Assembly: GCA_918026815.1 (NCBI GenBank)
Contig: CAKJVC010000012.1
Span: forward strand, 930,001 to 994,000
From: Chalara sp. BL73
Lineage: Eukaryota; Ascomycota; Leotiomycetes; Helotiales
Direction of reading: 5' to 3'
Length of the DNA: 64,000 bases
Below, piece after piece: positions 47,453-60,285 of the stretch (positions are counted from its first letter, which is position 1; every line of letters starts with the position of its first letter). The position numbers were made by a program, and so were the translations under genes. The notes beneath the pieces are model-generated. The model was not told where the DNA came from. It made no database searches and saw only the letters and a program-made list of their open reading frames with translations.

Positions 47453-50400
47453 TTAATTGTCCAATCCCGCATATACACATAATCTTTTAAGAACACCTTG
47501 GTATCGAGGATGCTTGATCTCGAGAGCGGCCAGTAGAGTTTCCCTGGTCGGCATTGCCGTTGCGGGTAATTTGGGCTTGACAGAATCTGTGCCTCTGGAT
47601 TTCTCGGTAAGGCGATGCAGTACAGCAAGCCCATCCATGGTAATGCGAAGTAATGCCTCATCGTCAAATCCTTTGGCGGAAGTTTGAGATCTTGAATGGG
47701 GAAGTTGTGGAGGCACATCAAGAGTCAAAGATAATACCATTCGGAAAAGATTCTGGGCAAACCCATCCTCGGATGTTAGCCATGACATGGCTAGGCCAGC
47801 GTCGAAACCCGGCGCCAGATGGGACAAGATCTCTGCAGCTAACATGCCCTGCATTAAGATTGGCTTGCGAGCTTCAACGAGGAGGCTTAAATTTCCACGT
47901 TTCGTGTCTTGTTTCTCATCTGGTATTGGTGATATCGCAAGGCCAAAAGATCTAGTGAGGAGATCATATGGAGGGCTTGAAGATGCGTCGGAAGCAAATA
48001 TGGTCTTATAATGAGATCGGTTGGGTTCGTCCCGAGCAAGGAGTTTAGCAAGACTGTCAAGCGCAGGCGGAAGATATCGATGAATGGCAGGATCATACGA
48101 AGAGAATGATATTCGGTCTCCGCTTGCGAAATTTGGTGATGGGCATGGTGCAAATGCTAAGAGAAAGTGAAGCAAGCAAAGGGCTTGTTCCCGCCCGGGC
48201 AACTCGATGGCTTGAGCTAGGTTTGAGAGGAATATGATGACGTCCTTCATGAAGTCTAGGGTATTGCGATGTGAACGTAGGAGCATGTTGCGGGTACCGA
48301 GATGTCTAATGATGACGCATAGGAATTTGATGACTGTTTCATCAGCGAGGAAGTTGTGATTGGGCTCGTAGAACGAAAGATTGCGCATCAAAGTTGTAAT
48401 GCAAATGAGCCTCTCCACGGCTCGATCAAGCTCGTATTCAGGCGAAGCAAAGGTGGGAATATCCTGCAACGTCTCTTGTTCATTGCGACAGTAACGTAAC
48501 ACATCCTCGTAAGGATTGATCAACATCACGTCTGATACCTCAGCGGCATTTTCAGCTAATGCTTCGACTTGTTCCTCGGCACAATCTATCAGCGTGTCCA
48601 CTAGATCTTCACACCACTTCAGATCCAATGGAGTTCTTGCATCCGCGGAGAGGATTGTTAGATGGTCCAAGGCCAGCCGGACCTCGGCAGGAATTCCAGA
48701 TTGGACACTCATCGTCAAAGCATGAATATCAATGGTACCCAAGTCGTGTAAAGGAGGGACATCAGGCCTGGCCATGGCTAATTGCAAGCCCAGTCTGTTT
48801 AAAGATTCTAGCTCAACGCCGCCAAAAGTATCCAAGACTCGAACTCTAGGATTAAACTCATCAGAAAGATTAAATTCTTGTGGAACCGGAGGCACAGCAG
48901 GCTTAGTGTCGACCTGAGGCGATGGCATAGACAAATTGCCTCCTTTCGTACTTGTCACTGGCGAAGGCATTGCAAAAGATCCCACATTTTGTGGACCACT
49001 CTCCGTACTTCTCGAGAGACTATTCCGTGCGTGGGAGGGATGCTGAGGGTGCGTTTGGGGTGGCAGCGGAGTAGAGAAGCCATTGATCGCCGGCTGCTGC
49101 GCGGGTGTCATAATCTTAGCGGGATTCCCTGTTTGAGATTGTGCAAGCTGTTGAGCCAGCATTTGTTGTTGCTGAGCGTACTGGTGAGGCTGCTGCATTG
49201 CATTTTGAGGCATCATTTGTTTCGTGGGAGACATTTGACCGCCCATGGCCATATTCCTAGCAGCCTGTTGTTGTTGTTGATTCTGCATGACTGCCATCCT
49301 CTGTCTTTGCTGATTTTGCTGCCAAGCCTCCTCAAACATAACCAAATACCGTTCATAAAGTCCCTTCAGTATTTGTGCAACACTTGGGACCTGTGGCGGG
49401 GGAAAGTGCATAGTCAAAGCAACTTGGCTCCATCCATTGGCCTGGGTTACTTTTTTGAAACCCCCAAATCTCAATACAGCCAGATATAAAGAAATTATTG
49501 GTACCTGCCGACCCTCTACCATAGGATTCTCATCTAACTGTAATCCTTTCTGCTGCATGAATGACCTTAAGCTTTTGACAAATTGTTCAGGATTAGGTCC
49601 TCGGGATTGAGCGGGCGCTTGAGGCTGCATGCCCATCATTTGGCCATTGGGTCCTTGTGCTGGGCCTTTGACCATTGGACTTGCATTCTGTGGCATGCCC
49701 TGCCGCTGGGCCATAGCATTTTGCTGTTGTAGCGTCTGCTGTAGCTTCATTTGATACATCATCTTTTGCTGCTCAGCCGTTGCTCGCTGCTGCTGGGCTT
49801 GTTGAGCCGCCTGCTGCTGTGAGAACATTTGGTTCTGTTGCATCTGCTGAAGCTGGGGCGTGACAGGGTTTTGAGGAGGAACCGAGCTCCGACCTGAGGG
49901 AGGTGTAAATGTTTGACTGAAGCCCTGCGCAAACCCGGGATTCTGCGCGTATGGATTTTGTGGTGTATCTACACGGCTTCCATGCTCGGACTGCGAAGGC
50001 GAAGGCTGCGGCGCAAACTGTTGCTGGCCCGCTGGAGAGAAAGGATGGGGAGAAGCGGTTGATACTCGTTGTGGTACGCCGCCTGGACGTACCAGTGGAT
50101 TGTTCATGATGGGCGAGGGGCTACCATTTGTTGATCCATTTTGCAGATGTGTATATGGGGTCTGTTGTGGTGCAGCATTATTCTGCTGGTAGCCGGGGTA
50201 CGGGGTTTGTTGGGGGGTTTGCGAACGAGAGTTGGGTAACATTGTAGGAGCTTGACGGGGCGACGTCCCCAGACTTGCTTCTCTAGGTCTTTTAGATGGT
50301 ATCACAGAGTTTGTTTGATATACGGGGTTGTTGTTGAAAGCGGGTGATCCATTACGCATGGCAGCACCATTTTGCATTCGCTGCTGTAGCTGATTATTCT

Positions 50401-50521
50401 GGAATTGAGAGGGATCGAAGTTGTTGGCCATGAAAGCGGAAGGGTCGACCATATTTCCATTTGAAGTGAAGCCTGCGCCATTATGGTTTTGGACGGCGGT
50501 GTCGTTCATCCAGGAGCTCAT
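47453..50521 (-). CDS. SWI1: SWI/SNF chromatin-remodelling subunit SWI1 (ARID domain)
   Basis: This is a DNA-binding subunit of the SWI/SNF nucleosome remodeller, acting in the nucleus. It is one uninterrupted coding exon of 1022 aa. Residues 1-300 are very rich in Gln, Asn and Pro (for example SQQQAAQQAQQQRATAEQQK), like the prion-forming region of yeast Swi1. The ARID/BRIGHT domain is at about 303-400: PEQFVKSLRSFMQQKGLQLD, ISLYLAVLRFGGFKKVTQAN, GWSQVALTMHFPP and ILKGLYERYL. A second Gln-rich linker follows (about 410-470). The C-terminal half is a helical repeat region conserved in fungal SWI1 (VRVLDTFGGVELESLNRLGL, YEPNHNFLADETVIKFLCVI, KHPRYQGVLKRLCVYAGLD). The start is MSSWMNDTAVQNHNG; a tiny upstream reading frame sits just ahead of it. 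Confidence 0.93.
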   Translation of the reverse strand: MSSWMNDTAVQNHNGAGFTSNGNMVDPSAFMANNFDPSQFQNNQLQQRMQNGAAMRNGSPAFNNNPVYQTNSVIPSKRPREASLGTSPRQAPTMLPNSRSQTPQQTPYPGYQQNNAAPQQTPYTHLQNGSTNGSPSPIMNNPLVRPGGVPQRVSTASPHPFSPAGQQQFAPQPSPSQSEHGSRVDTPQNPYAQNPGFAQGFSQTFTPPSGRSSVPPQNPVTPQLQQMQQNQMFSQQQAAQQAQQQRATAEQQKMMYQMKLQQTLQQQNAMAQRQGMPQNASPMVKGPAQGPNGQMMGMQPQAPAQSRGPNPEQFVKSLRSFMQQKGLQLDENPMVEGRQVPIISLYLAVLRFGGFKKVTQANGWSQVALTMHFPPPQVPSVAQILKGLYERYLVMFEEAWQQNQQRQRMAVMQNQQQQQAARNMAMGGQMSPTKQMMPQNAMQQPHQYAQQQQMLAQQLAQSQTGNPAKIMTPAQQPAINGFSTPLPPQTHPQHPSHARNSLSRSTESGPQNVGSFAMPSPVTSTKGGNLSMPSPQVDTKPAVPPVPQEFNLSDEFNPRVRVLDTFGGVELESLNRLGLQLAMARPDVPPLHDLGTIDIHALTMSVQSGIPAEVRLALDHLTILSADARTPLDLKWCEDLVDTLIDCAEEQVEALAENAAEVSDVMLINPYEDVLRYCRNEQETLQDIPTFASPEYELDRAVERLICITTLMRNLSFYEPNHNFLADETVIKFLCVIIRHLGTRNMLLRSHRNTLDFMKDVIIFLSNLAQAIELPGREQALCLLHFLLAFAPCPSPNFASGDRISFSSYDPAIHRYLPPALDSLAKLLARDEPNRSHYKTIFASDASSSPPYDLLTRSFGLAISPIPDEKQDTKRGNLSLLVEARKPILMQGMLAAEILSHLAPGFDAGLAMSWLTSEDGFAQNLFRMVLSLTLDVPPQLPHSRSQTSAKGFDDEALLRITMDGLAVLHRLTEKSRGTDSVKPKLPATAMPTRETLLAALEIKHPRYQGVLKRLCVYAGLDN

Positions 50522-50522
50522 A

Positions 50523-50536
50523 TCAGCAGCCCATCT
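50523..50536 (-). promoter_or_regulatory. 5'-UTR splice acceptor and three-codon uORF before SWI1
   Basis: On the SWI1 strand the sequence GTGCTGACC...CTTCTACAG ends at 50535, a good branch site plus acceptor. It is followed directly by ATGGGCTGCTGA (50534-50523), a start, two codons and a stop. The true SWI1 ATG is at 50521, one base after that stop. Candidate donors are GGTAAGCC near 50812 and GTAAGTC near 51189. The uORF could lower SWI1 translation; this is inference. Confidence 0.45.
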
Positions 50537-52214
50537 GTAGAAGAGATACTAGGTCAGCACTCGTAGCGCAAGTATGGCCTCAATTAAGGCCTCGAAGGAG
50601 TAAAGTTGTAGCCAAGGGTGAGACAAGACAGGCGCGATGGGGTCGCGACGCGGTTGATGGATCAATGCAGAAAGGGGAGGGCAATGGCCATCAACACCAT
50701 CAACATCGTCACCAACGACGAGGTACACCCATCAGTGGATGCAGCATCATCGACAGGATGTCACGAGACATCGATACCGGCTTGATAGGAGACAAAGGAA
50801 TGGAGGGCTTACCTAGTTCCTTAACGCGCGATGTTTTGATTATTTGGGCAGAATGCGATCGTTCAGTGCTCTCGGGTCTAACCCATGCGCTAAACCTAAT
50901 TCGAGATAAGGGAACTCCCCTTGGAATATTAAGCCCGATCGATAAGAAATGCCGTAATTAGATATATCTCTAAGAAACATGATAATTGTTAGCTACACTG
51001 CACTGCGCCCGTAGGTTTCATGCCACTGGATTGGTCGAATAGGTGGGATGTGAAGGGCGAGCTCAACACATCACGGGATCCGCCAGCTGACCAAGATTAC
51101 GTGGCGATGAGAGCGGAGAGAGCGCGAGGTAGACGAGAAAATGTATAAACCGGCGCACAGCATGTGAGTGAACGCCTCGGAAGTGACTTACAGCAATAGA
51201 AGACGATCCTAACTAAGAGCCGAATATAGATATGGGCTCTAGATGGTCGATAGAGTGAGTGGGTGGAGCCTGGGGGGGATGGAAGCGTCGGCTGCTGGTG
51301 GAGGAGACTGTAACACTATGCGTCAAATAATGACGGTGCACACACGGCTGCCACACTGCAGGTGAGTCCAGACAGAATAAGCAAGCAGTTAGAGGCGGAC
51401 CGAAGGGATGAGTCGCACTCCCGGCGGATGGGCAGAGTCCAATTCCTGGGTGCAGCAGGTGCCGTAAGAGACCGGATCGCGGGAGATCCCTTGGGTGGGA
51501 GGGTTGAAGCGTGTGGACGGTGGACGGTGGAGTAAAAACTAGGTCGGTACAAAAAGGTCGGGGTATGAATAGACGCACGGTAAGGGTACGGCCTGCCTGA
51601 CCAACACGCAAGAGGGTGAAATAATGACGGCTGTTCGCTGGCCGCTGTTTGGCTTCGAACGTAACAGATAAGTTGAGCGAGAAAAAAAACCTAGGCAGCT
51701 AAGAAACGAGCCTATCAGCTGCTCCTGTGTGGTTTAGCAATCATCATGTCAAATCAACCTCACCCCTCCAGCCACCACCAAACTGCACAATTCGAATTTG
51801 CCCATCAGGGCATGGTCTCTTGGGGAATTACACGCTGGGCAGTTAATATTCGCATGTGAAGTGATTAATATGGTATAGCAAAACTTGAACGGGCCCAAAG
51901 GGGTCATTTTTTGACTTTTCGCTCGAAACGGGTGAAAACGCATCGCTGCCCTTGTGAACCGGGGGGCCGGGACTTCGTAGGCCAAGAACCACGAGGAGAA
52001 TGCCACCGAGAAACATGGCGGTCGCAGTGCAACTAGATCGATCGAGAGCTACTCAGATGAGGTCCTAGAGCATTCAAAAAGGACGGGATCGCAAATTGTG
52101 GCATTGTTGATGGCGCAAATGTTCCATTTGGTTGCCATGTTCTCGGTAAGATCTGCAATGATACGCCTAGCAGCGGCAGCATAAAGAACACGATACCGGG
52201 GCCTGGAGGTTGCA

Positions 52215-52238
52215 GAATCTGAATCTGAATCTGAATCC
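52215..52238. repeat. GAATCT hexamer repeated four times (last unit GAATCC)
   Basis: This is a short tandem microsatellite in the SWI1/EVE intergenic region with no visible function. Confidence 0.8.
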
Positions 52239-52920
52239 AGACAGGAGGACCGGGACAGCCTTTAAGATGGAGAAGGAGGAAGGGGAGAAAGAGACATGAA
52301 AGAAAGGAGGGGGGGAACAGGTTTTATAACTCAGTCAGGACTGGTGGACGGAGAAGGGAACAAGAGAACAGGGCCAGGTCCGCTGGCTCATCAATGTGGA
52401 ATAATAACCTTAAGCTTATTTATACATTAGTGGCCAACCATGCCATGCCAGCCTTACCTCCGTCCTGTGCCTGTTACCATTCGGCCTGTGCAAATCGGGA
52501 TTCTCCTCTCTCTGCTGTCGCTCATTCCAAACTCATTTATTGCTAGTTCATGGCACTAACTGGCCAACCTTTTGTGTGCGCTGGCCAATCATGTGCGAAT
52601 GTTCCAAATCCTGGTCACAAAGACAGCAGCGGTAAGATGTAGTCTTAACTTTCTGCTTATTCGTACCACGATATCATCATTCTGACATTTATTGTGGTTG
52701 GCTGATATGTTGCTATAAGTTATCGACATGGATCCCTTCTTGCACGAGGTTTGAATTAGTCTCGAGAAGAATGTCTTTCGCATCCCCAAGGCTTCATCAG
52801 TATCGGCTCTGTTCTAGTCTTCCTTGCCCTTCCTTTCAAGCAAGCAGACGTTTGTGGAACAGGACTAGTTTTCCCGACGAATGAACCAGGCCGGTTGGCT
52901 GGACCGATCATCCTTTCATA

Positions 52921-52940
52921 ATGGCATGGCATGGCATGGC
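52921..52940. repeat. ATGGC pentamer repeated four times
   Basis: This is a short tandem microsatellite in the SWI1/EVE intergenic region with no visible function. Confidence 0.8.
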
Positions 52941-53550
52941 ACGGATAATGAGATTCCTTGATCACCGGATTTCATACGATGTGCTGAATCAGACAGACTG
53001 GCCAACATCCTAGCCAGATGCGGCACTTGAGAATGGAGTCGTGGCTAGGATGTGTTCGAGTGGCTCTCTCTATCTCACTATCTTTGAGCCGTGAGGCACC
53101 AGAGCACATTAATTAGTGAAGGAAAAGGGTCAAGTCTGTTGGCACATCGTGTGGAGGAGCAGGTGAGGTGGGTGACAATCAAAGACAGATGCGGGAGGCG
53201 TAATAATCCTTGCACTTGCACAACATCAGACCCAGCCCAATCTAATCCGAGTCCTGCATTTGACGCGGGGGATTGGAGAATGAGATTCCCTCCACGTATG
53301 ATTGTGAATAGGGTTTTGATTGACTCCCGTTAGGATGGCATCCCGAGATAACCCCTTCTCATCGCATTTAGAGCCACATCATTTCTGCTTAGGTATGTGA
53401 TAAAAGTCTAGTACCCAAACATTCACTTGTAATCGGAGACGTCACGTGTATACTGTGCCAAGACTGATCATATCCAGCGGGACTTCTCCAAGGAGTGAAG
53501 TCAAATCAAGACAATTCCGTTCCATTGCAATCGAGGATTAGATTTCCGCT

Positions 53551-54536
53551 ATGGCTAAGCGGAAAGCAAGGGAGCTGGGGAAGGATCTCGCAAAAGAAGA
53601 ACCTCGACGATCGAGCCGAAAGGTGTCTACCACGAACGTTTCGGATGTGGAAGAGAAACCGCGTCAACCTGCCAAGAAACACGTCCCAGTGCCCAAAGGA
53701 GAGGCTGCAAATGAGATCGATCGGGATGTGAAATCTGTGTGTATCTATTGTCATTGTTTCTTTTGAGTATATCTCTAATTTGGGGCTCGGAAGAAAAGCA
53801 AACACCCTGTCGCCACCACCAAAAATGCGCAACCTCCACCTTCGAGCGACCGTCAGTATTGGCTTATGAAAGCCGAGCCAGAATCTCGACTTGAGAAAGG
53901 TCACGACATCAAATTCTCCATCGATGACCTAGCTGCAAAAACCGTGCCTGAACCTTGGGATGGTAAATTCCTCTCATTCCCGTTCATTTATGAAAACGTT
54001 AATAACATGTGTTGCAGGTATTCGAGCATATCCTGGTAAAGCCTCTTGCATGTATTCCGTGGCCTGATGGTATGCTAAACTCTGGCATGTAGCACGCAAC
54101 AACATTCGTGCGATGAAGAAGGGCGATCTTGCATTTTTCTATCATTCTAGCTGTAAAGTGCCTGCAATCGTTGGTACAATGGAAATAGTCCAAGAGCATT
54201 CTCCAGACTGTAAGTCGTTGCCGCTTTCGCACCCTGGCTCCGATGTCAAAGATGCTCACATCTCCAGTCTCCGCTCATGACCCTTCCGCGCCATATTATG
54301 ATGCGAAATCCACACCTGAAGACCCAAAATGGTCCGTCGTGCACGTCGAATTCCGTCAGAAGCTGGAAACGCCGATCACGTTAAGAGAGCTGAAGGATTT
54401 CCAAGGAGAGAAAGGAAACCCGCTAGAGAATATGCAGATGCTAAAGCTGAGCAGGTTGAGCGTTAGCAAGGTTAGCGCGGAGGAGTGGGAGTTTCTCACT
54501 GGCGTTATGAGGAAGAACGGTGATGAAATCTCCTGA
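53551..54536 (+). CDS. EVE-domain protein (thymocyte nuclear protein 1-like)
   Basis: EVE domains are PUA-like folds thought to read modified bases in nucleic acid, and human THYN1 is nuclear. Five exons, 53551-53736, 53794-53962, 54018-54035 (an 18-nt micro-exon), 54093-54209 and 54268-54536, give 252 aa. A basic N-tail ([20 protein letters not shown]) leads to the domain: [33 protein letters not shown], then IRAYP from the micro-exon, [37 protein letters not shown] and [20 protein letters not shown]. The WDGIRAYPARNNIR motif is only formed if the micro-exon is included, which supports the splice model. The stop after [11 protein letters not shown] is intact. The first junction (donor GTGTGT) is the least certain. 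Confidence 0.9.
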
Positions 54537-55587
54537 GGGTGTATGGTGGAAGTGGTTGTGCAACTAGACACAAGCCAGAGAGGAAGTGTACGATCGAAAC
54601 GCTGTTTGTACCGAGACCTAGGCGACAATAGCGATAATGTAAGAATACCATTATAAAACAAACCTCAATATGTTGTGGTAACCGACCAGAACCTAATATC
54701 AGAAAAACTACTTCTGGCGCTGGGTTTGCATAACGTCCATGTCTGAACCTAGAGAGCCCTCCAGAGTTTATTATATCAACGTCTATTTCAAACACGCTCT
54801 ACAAGCTTGACTGTGACAAAGAATTTGCCACATCTAGCACCAGAATATGTGGAGATGCCCTGAGAGTATTCGTAGAATCGACAACACTTCTTGTTTGTGC
54901 CAAAATAGATGCTAATCATGGGATTATTATTTGGTTTTGGGCTAGAGCCACTCAGCAGTGTCTTGTTAGCATCCAGTAGAATATAAATCGTGCATAGAAA
55001 CATTCGTAAGCTGGTCGGGGAAGTGAAGATCATGCAGACGGTATGAAGATTGGCGACAGCGTTAGGAGGCAGCCAGGAAAAGAAGGAAGGAAAGGACATT
55101 ACTTCCTATATAGGTACCATTTGCTGCCATACTGGAGGACTCACTGGATCAACACAAGTCTCGATGCGCAAAGCTTAATGATACATTTGAAATTGTAAAT
55201 CCTTCTCGACACTGGCTGGCGTCTGTCTTTACGGCGTACACAGGCTCATTTCTTTCTACTACTATAGTATGATAAGGATTTACAAGTTGTGCATGAGGAC
55301 CCTGAAGAGAGCTCATAATTTTGCCTAAAAATTCGAAGTACATTAGATAGACTTCGATAGGGACAATCCTATTAAACAGCGGCACAGAACATGTTGAGAT
55401 ATCAATTCTGATGCTGAAGGACATAAGGAAGCGCAGTGCATAATGTGCATGGTGGATACAAGTCAGCCACTACTTGAGGGGACCTCAAAGGGAACGAGAA
55501 ACGCAATGACGTCCTAAATTACAAATAAGGAAATTCCGTGTCCAAGTTCACAGCCACATCCATCACGCTAATAGCTACCAGCATCAC
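54537..55587. other. Convergent intergenic region
   Basis: This is 1 kb between the EVE and protease stops. Minus-strand open frames at 54788-55099 and 55149-55424 have no recognisable features. I call nothing here. Confidence 0.4.
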
Positions 55588-57619
<2,032 letters not shown>

Positions 57620-59211
57620 TTATGCTGAGGCTCTCCATCCCTCAACTGGGAGAGGGAAGCTGCCTGCCCATTGTGCAATCTCGGTCTTCAACTCATTGAT
57701 CTTGGCGACCCCGCCACTAGCAACCTTCGCCTTGAAGTCCTTGAGCTTATTGTCTGGCTTTGGCAATGCACCTTGCACCTCCTTTACGATCTTGATGGCT
57801 TGGTCGATGTAATTAGCGACTCTAGCGAAGTCCTGCTCACCAAATCCACGACTGGTCATGGCTGGTGTACCGATACGGATTCCATAAGGTGTGAGGGCGG
57901 ACTTGTCACCTGGAGTGGCGTTCTTGTTGCAAGCAATGTTGATTTGCTCGAGAACCGCCTCGACACGGGCACCATCAAGAGCTTGTGGGCGGAGGTCAAT
58001 TAGCACCATGTGAGAGTCAGTTCCATCAGCGACAAGCTTATAACCGAGCTTCTTGAACTCAACTTCGAGGGTCTTGGCGTTCTTGATAACCTGCTCCTGA
58101 TAAGCCTTGAATTCAGGTGTAGTTGCTTGCTTCAGAGCAACGGCGAGAGCAGTGATAGTGTGGTTGTGAGGTCCACCTTGGTGACCTGGGAAGACGGAAA
58201 AGTTGATTGGCTCCTTCAAGTCATACTGGGTGACAGTCTTGCGGAAAGCGGTCGCTGGACGCTCGCCGATTCTGAAGAAGATCATAGCACCACGGGGGCC
58301 ACGAAGAGACTTGTGTGTAGTCGTGGTAACGATATCTGCGTGCTCAAACGGGCTGGGAATGACGCCAGCAGCAATAAGACCAGAGATGTGTGCCATATCA
58401 ACAACAAGGTATGCTCCGACTGAATCTGCGATCTCGCGCATGCGTGCGTAATCAATTAGACGGCAGTATGCAGATGTACCAGCAACGAGAACTTTAGGTC
58501 TGAATAGAAGAGCATTCTTTTGTAGGGTATCATAGTCAATGATACCAGTTTCGAGGTCAACTTGATATGGGAGGGTCTCGAAGTAGGTGGAGATGGCAGA
58601 AATCCTAGATTGAGTCAACGGCCGAATTTTATCCTAGAGTTCTAAACTTACTTGCGTTGGGGAGTCTGGTAACCGTGGCTCAAGTGACCACCATGTGGCA
58701 GGTCAAGACCCATCAATCTGTCATGAGGCTTCATGATAGCCTGATAGGTTTGAAGGTTTGCTGGACTACCACTCAAGCATTGAACATTGACCCCCCATTT
58801 CGCAGGATCCAAGTTGAAGGCTTTAAGAGCACGAGACTGGCAAGTTAACTCGATGGAGTCAATGTGCTGGTTTCCACCATAGTATCTAGCACCTGGATAG
58901 CCCTCCGAGTATTTGTTTGACATAGGCGATCCCAAGGCATCAAAGACAGCTCGGGAAGTAACATTTTCGGAAGCGATGAGGATAATTGACTCTCTTTGAC
59001 GTTGAATCTCAAGTTTCTGACTAGAATTAGCAATCCCGAAGAGTTCTTCAGTCTTCAAAAGGACATACCATAATCTCTGCGATCTCCGGATCAGTGTCCA
59101 CCAAGGAGTTCTCCAGCAGCTACCAAGGTCAGTCAGCAAAAATGTGTCTGGTTCCTCATTTTGTGGCAACTTTACCTCCTGGTGAGACTTTGGAAGAGCG
59201 TATGTGGACAT
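57620..59211 (-). CDS. SHM2: Serine hydroxymethyltransferase, cytosolic
   Basis: This PLP enzyme interconverts serine plus tetrahydrofolate with glycine plus 5,10-methylene-THF, feeding one-carbon metabolism. Exons are 59211-59176, 59119-59069, 59016-58652 and 58604-57620, giving 478 aa. The start [12 protein letters not shown] lacks a mitochondrial presequence, so I infer the cytosolic form. Family marks are [73 protein letters not shown], and the PLP-lysine loop [39 protein letters not shown] and [18 protein letters not shown] complete it. The third junction gives [20 protein letters not shown] as expected. All active-site residues look intact. Confidence 0.96.
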
Positions 59212-59831
59212 TATTGCAGTTTGACAGATCAAGGGATTGTATAAAACACAGAATTGGTGTTGATGGCAAAAAGTAAGATCAGATTGTGAGGTCCGGACCA
59301 AATTTTTCTTTTGGCTTTTACCCCGCGACCACCGTCTTACCGTTAGCGGTGAGCTACTGTAGGATGGTGCGGCTATGGGCCTTCAACCCCGACCCGTCGA
59401 TGAGTGTCAGGTTATCAACAGATGCTTTCTCCTCCGTCACGCATCAATTCGTGTATATTTTACTATCGTCTTTCGCCTTTCTAGAGGATGAAGAGGAAGC
59501 CATCACTTTCTGAAAACTATTTTGCATCACGACCTTACTCGAACACATATAATAGCAAAGGCACGAATTGAGAAATCGCTGCAGTCACTGTCAAGGGAAT
59601 TGTTCGGATAATGTTGAGCCTTTGTCAATATTTGAATTCCGATGCCAATGTTCTATTTGAGAACTACTCTCGTCCCGATATCGCTTTCCCATAGAGGTCG
59701 GCACCGCCCGAGTCATTTTTTGTGAGAGCACTAAACCCGGATATCCAGCTCAAAGAAAGTAGCCAAATGCCAGCCAGACGAGAATATTGTAATAACCATA
59801 ACCCCATTTACCATCTAGCTCGTCGAGCTCC
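59212..59831. other. Intergenic: SHMT upstream region
   Basis: This is the promoter region of SHMT and the 3' flank of the small secreted protein gene. A plus-strand frame at 59722-60120 is antisense to the latter and is rejected. Confidence 0.4.
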
Positions 59832-60285
59832 TCACTCTTTTAGCCAAATCATATACTTCTCTTTCGGAGTTTTGTCATGCTTCTGCTCCTCAGATCGTCC
59901 GTCTCTCCTTGTAGCAGTCGTAGATATTTTACCCTCTCCATTTCTCAGCTTCTTATTTCTGTTTTTGGTTCCAATCTTATCCAGGTTCTTAGTTAGCTGC
60001 ATGTTTTTAGGTACTGGAGCCAGACCGTCCATCACAAAACCGGGTCGGGCAGGTCGGAAGTGTATGTTTGCAATGGTGCCAGGAATTGAAGACGCTTCTT
60101 CCGGGGCCACTTTCTTATAGTTCAAGTTTGCTTCAGAAGCTGTAGTGCTAAACGAAGTTAGTAAAAGGGTACGAACTAATGCATATAATTTATAGGAAGT
60201 ACCTTTCCTGCAATGGGGCTGCCACACTTGGAGCAATGGTTGAACAGAGGGCAAGCACTGCAGCCAATTTCCTGTCGATATACAT
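59832..60285 (-). CDS. Small secreted Lys/Arg-rich protein, unknown function
   Basis: I splice exon 1, 60285-60203, to exon 2, 60147-59832, across a 55-nt intron (donor GTACTT, perfect TACTAAC branch site, acceptor TTTAG). This gives 132 aa. The first exon reads MYIDRKLAAVLALCSTIAPS then VAAPLQE, a convincing signal peptide with cleavage near VAA|PLQ. The mature part has no Cys. It contains ANLNYKKVAPEEASSIPGTI and FRPARPGFVMDGLAPVP, then becomes strongly basic (KIGTKNRNKKLRNGEGKIS) to the end. No family is recognised. The long unspliced open frame in this region would miss the signal peptide, which argues for my model. It may be a secreted effector-like or cell-wall protein; this is a guess from size and signal only. 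Confidence 0.68.

Larger units (their letters stand above)
50522..53550. other. Long upstream region of SWI1 and of the EVE-domain gene
   Basis: This is a 3-kb divergent intergenic region without a supportable gene. The SWI1-proximal part probably contains a 5'-UTR intron (listed separately). Tandem short repeats occur at 52215-52238 (GAATCT x4, the last unit GAATCC) and 52921-52940 (ATGGC x4). Open frames at 50665-50961 and 51213-51611 look non-coding, with composition-driven Pro/His/Arg. Confidence 0.5.

Noticed and set aside
51213..51611. 132-codon minus-strand frame upstream of SWI1
   Set aside because: Its Pro/His/Arg/Ser-rich, repetitive composition is typical of non-coding GC-rich leader sequence.
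55149..55424. 91-codon minus-strand frame between EVE and protease genes
   Set aside because: It has no signal peptide, domain or splice evidence, and sits in a convergent spacer.
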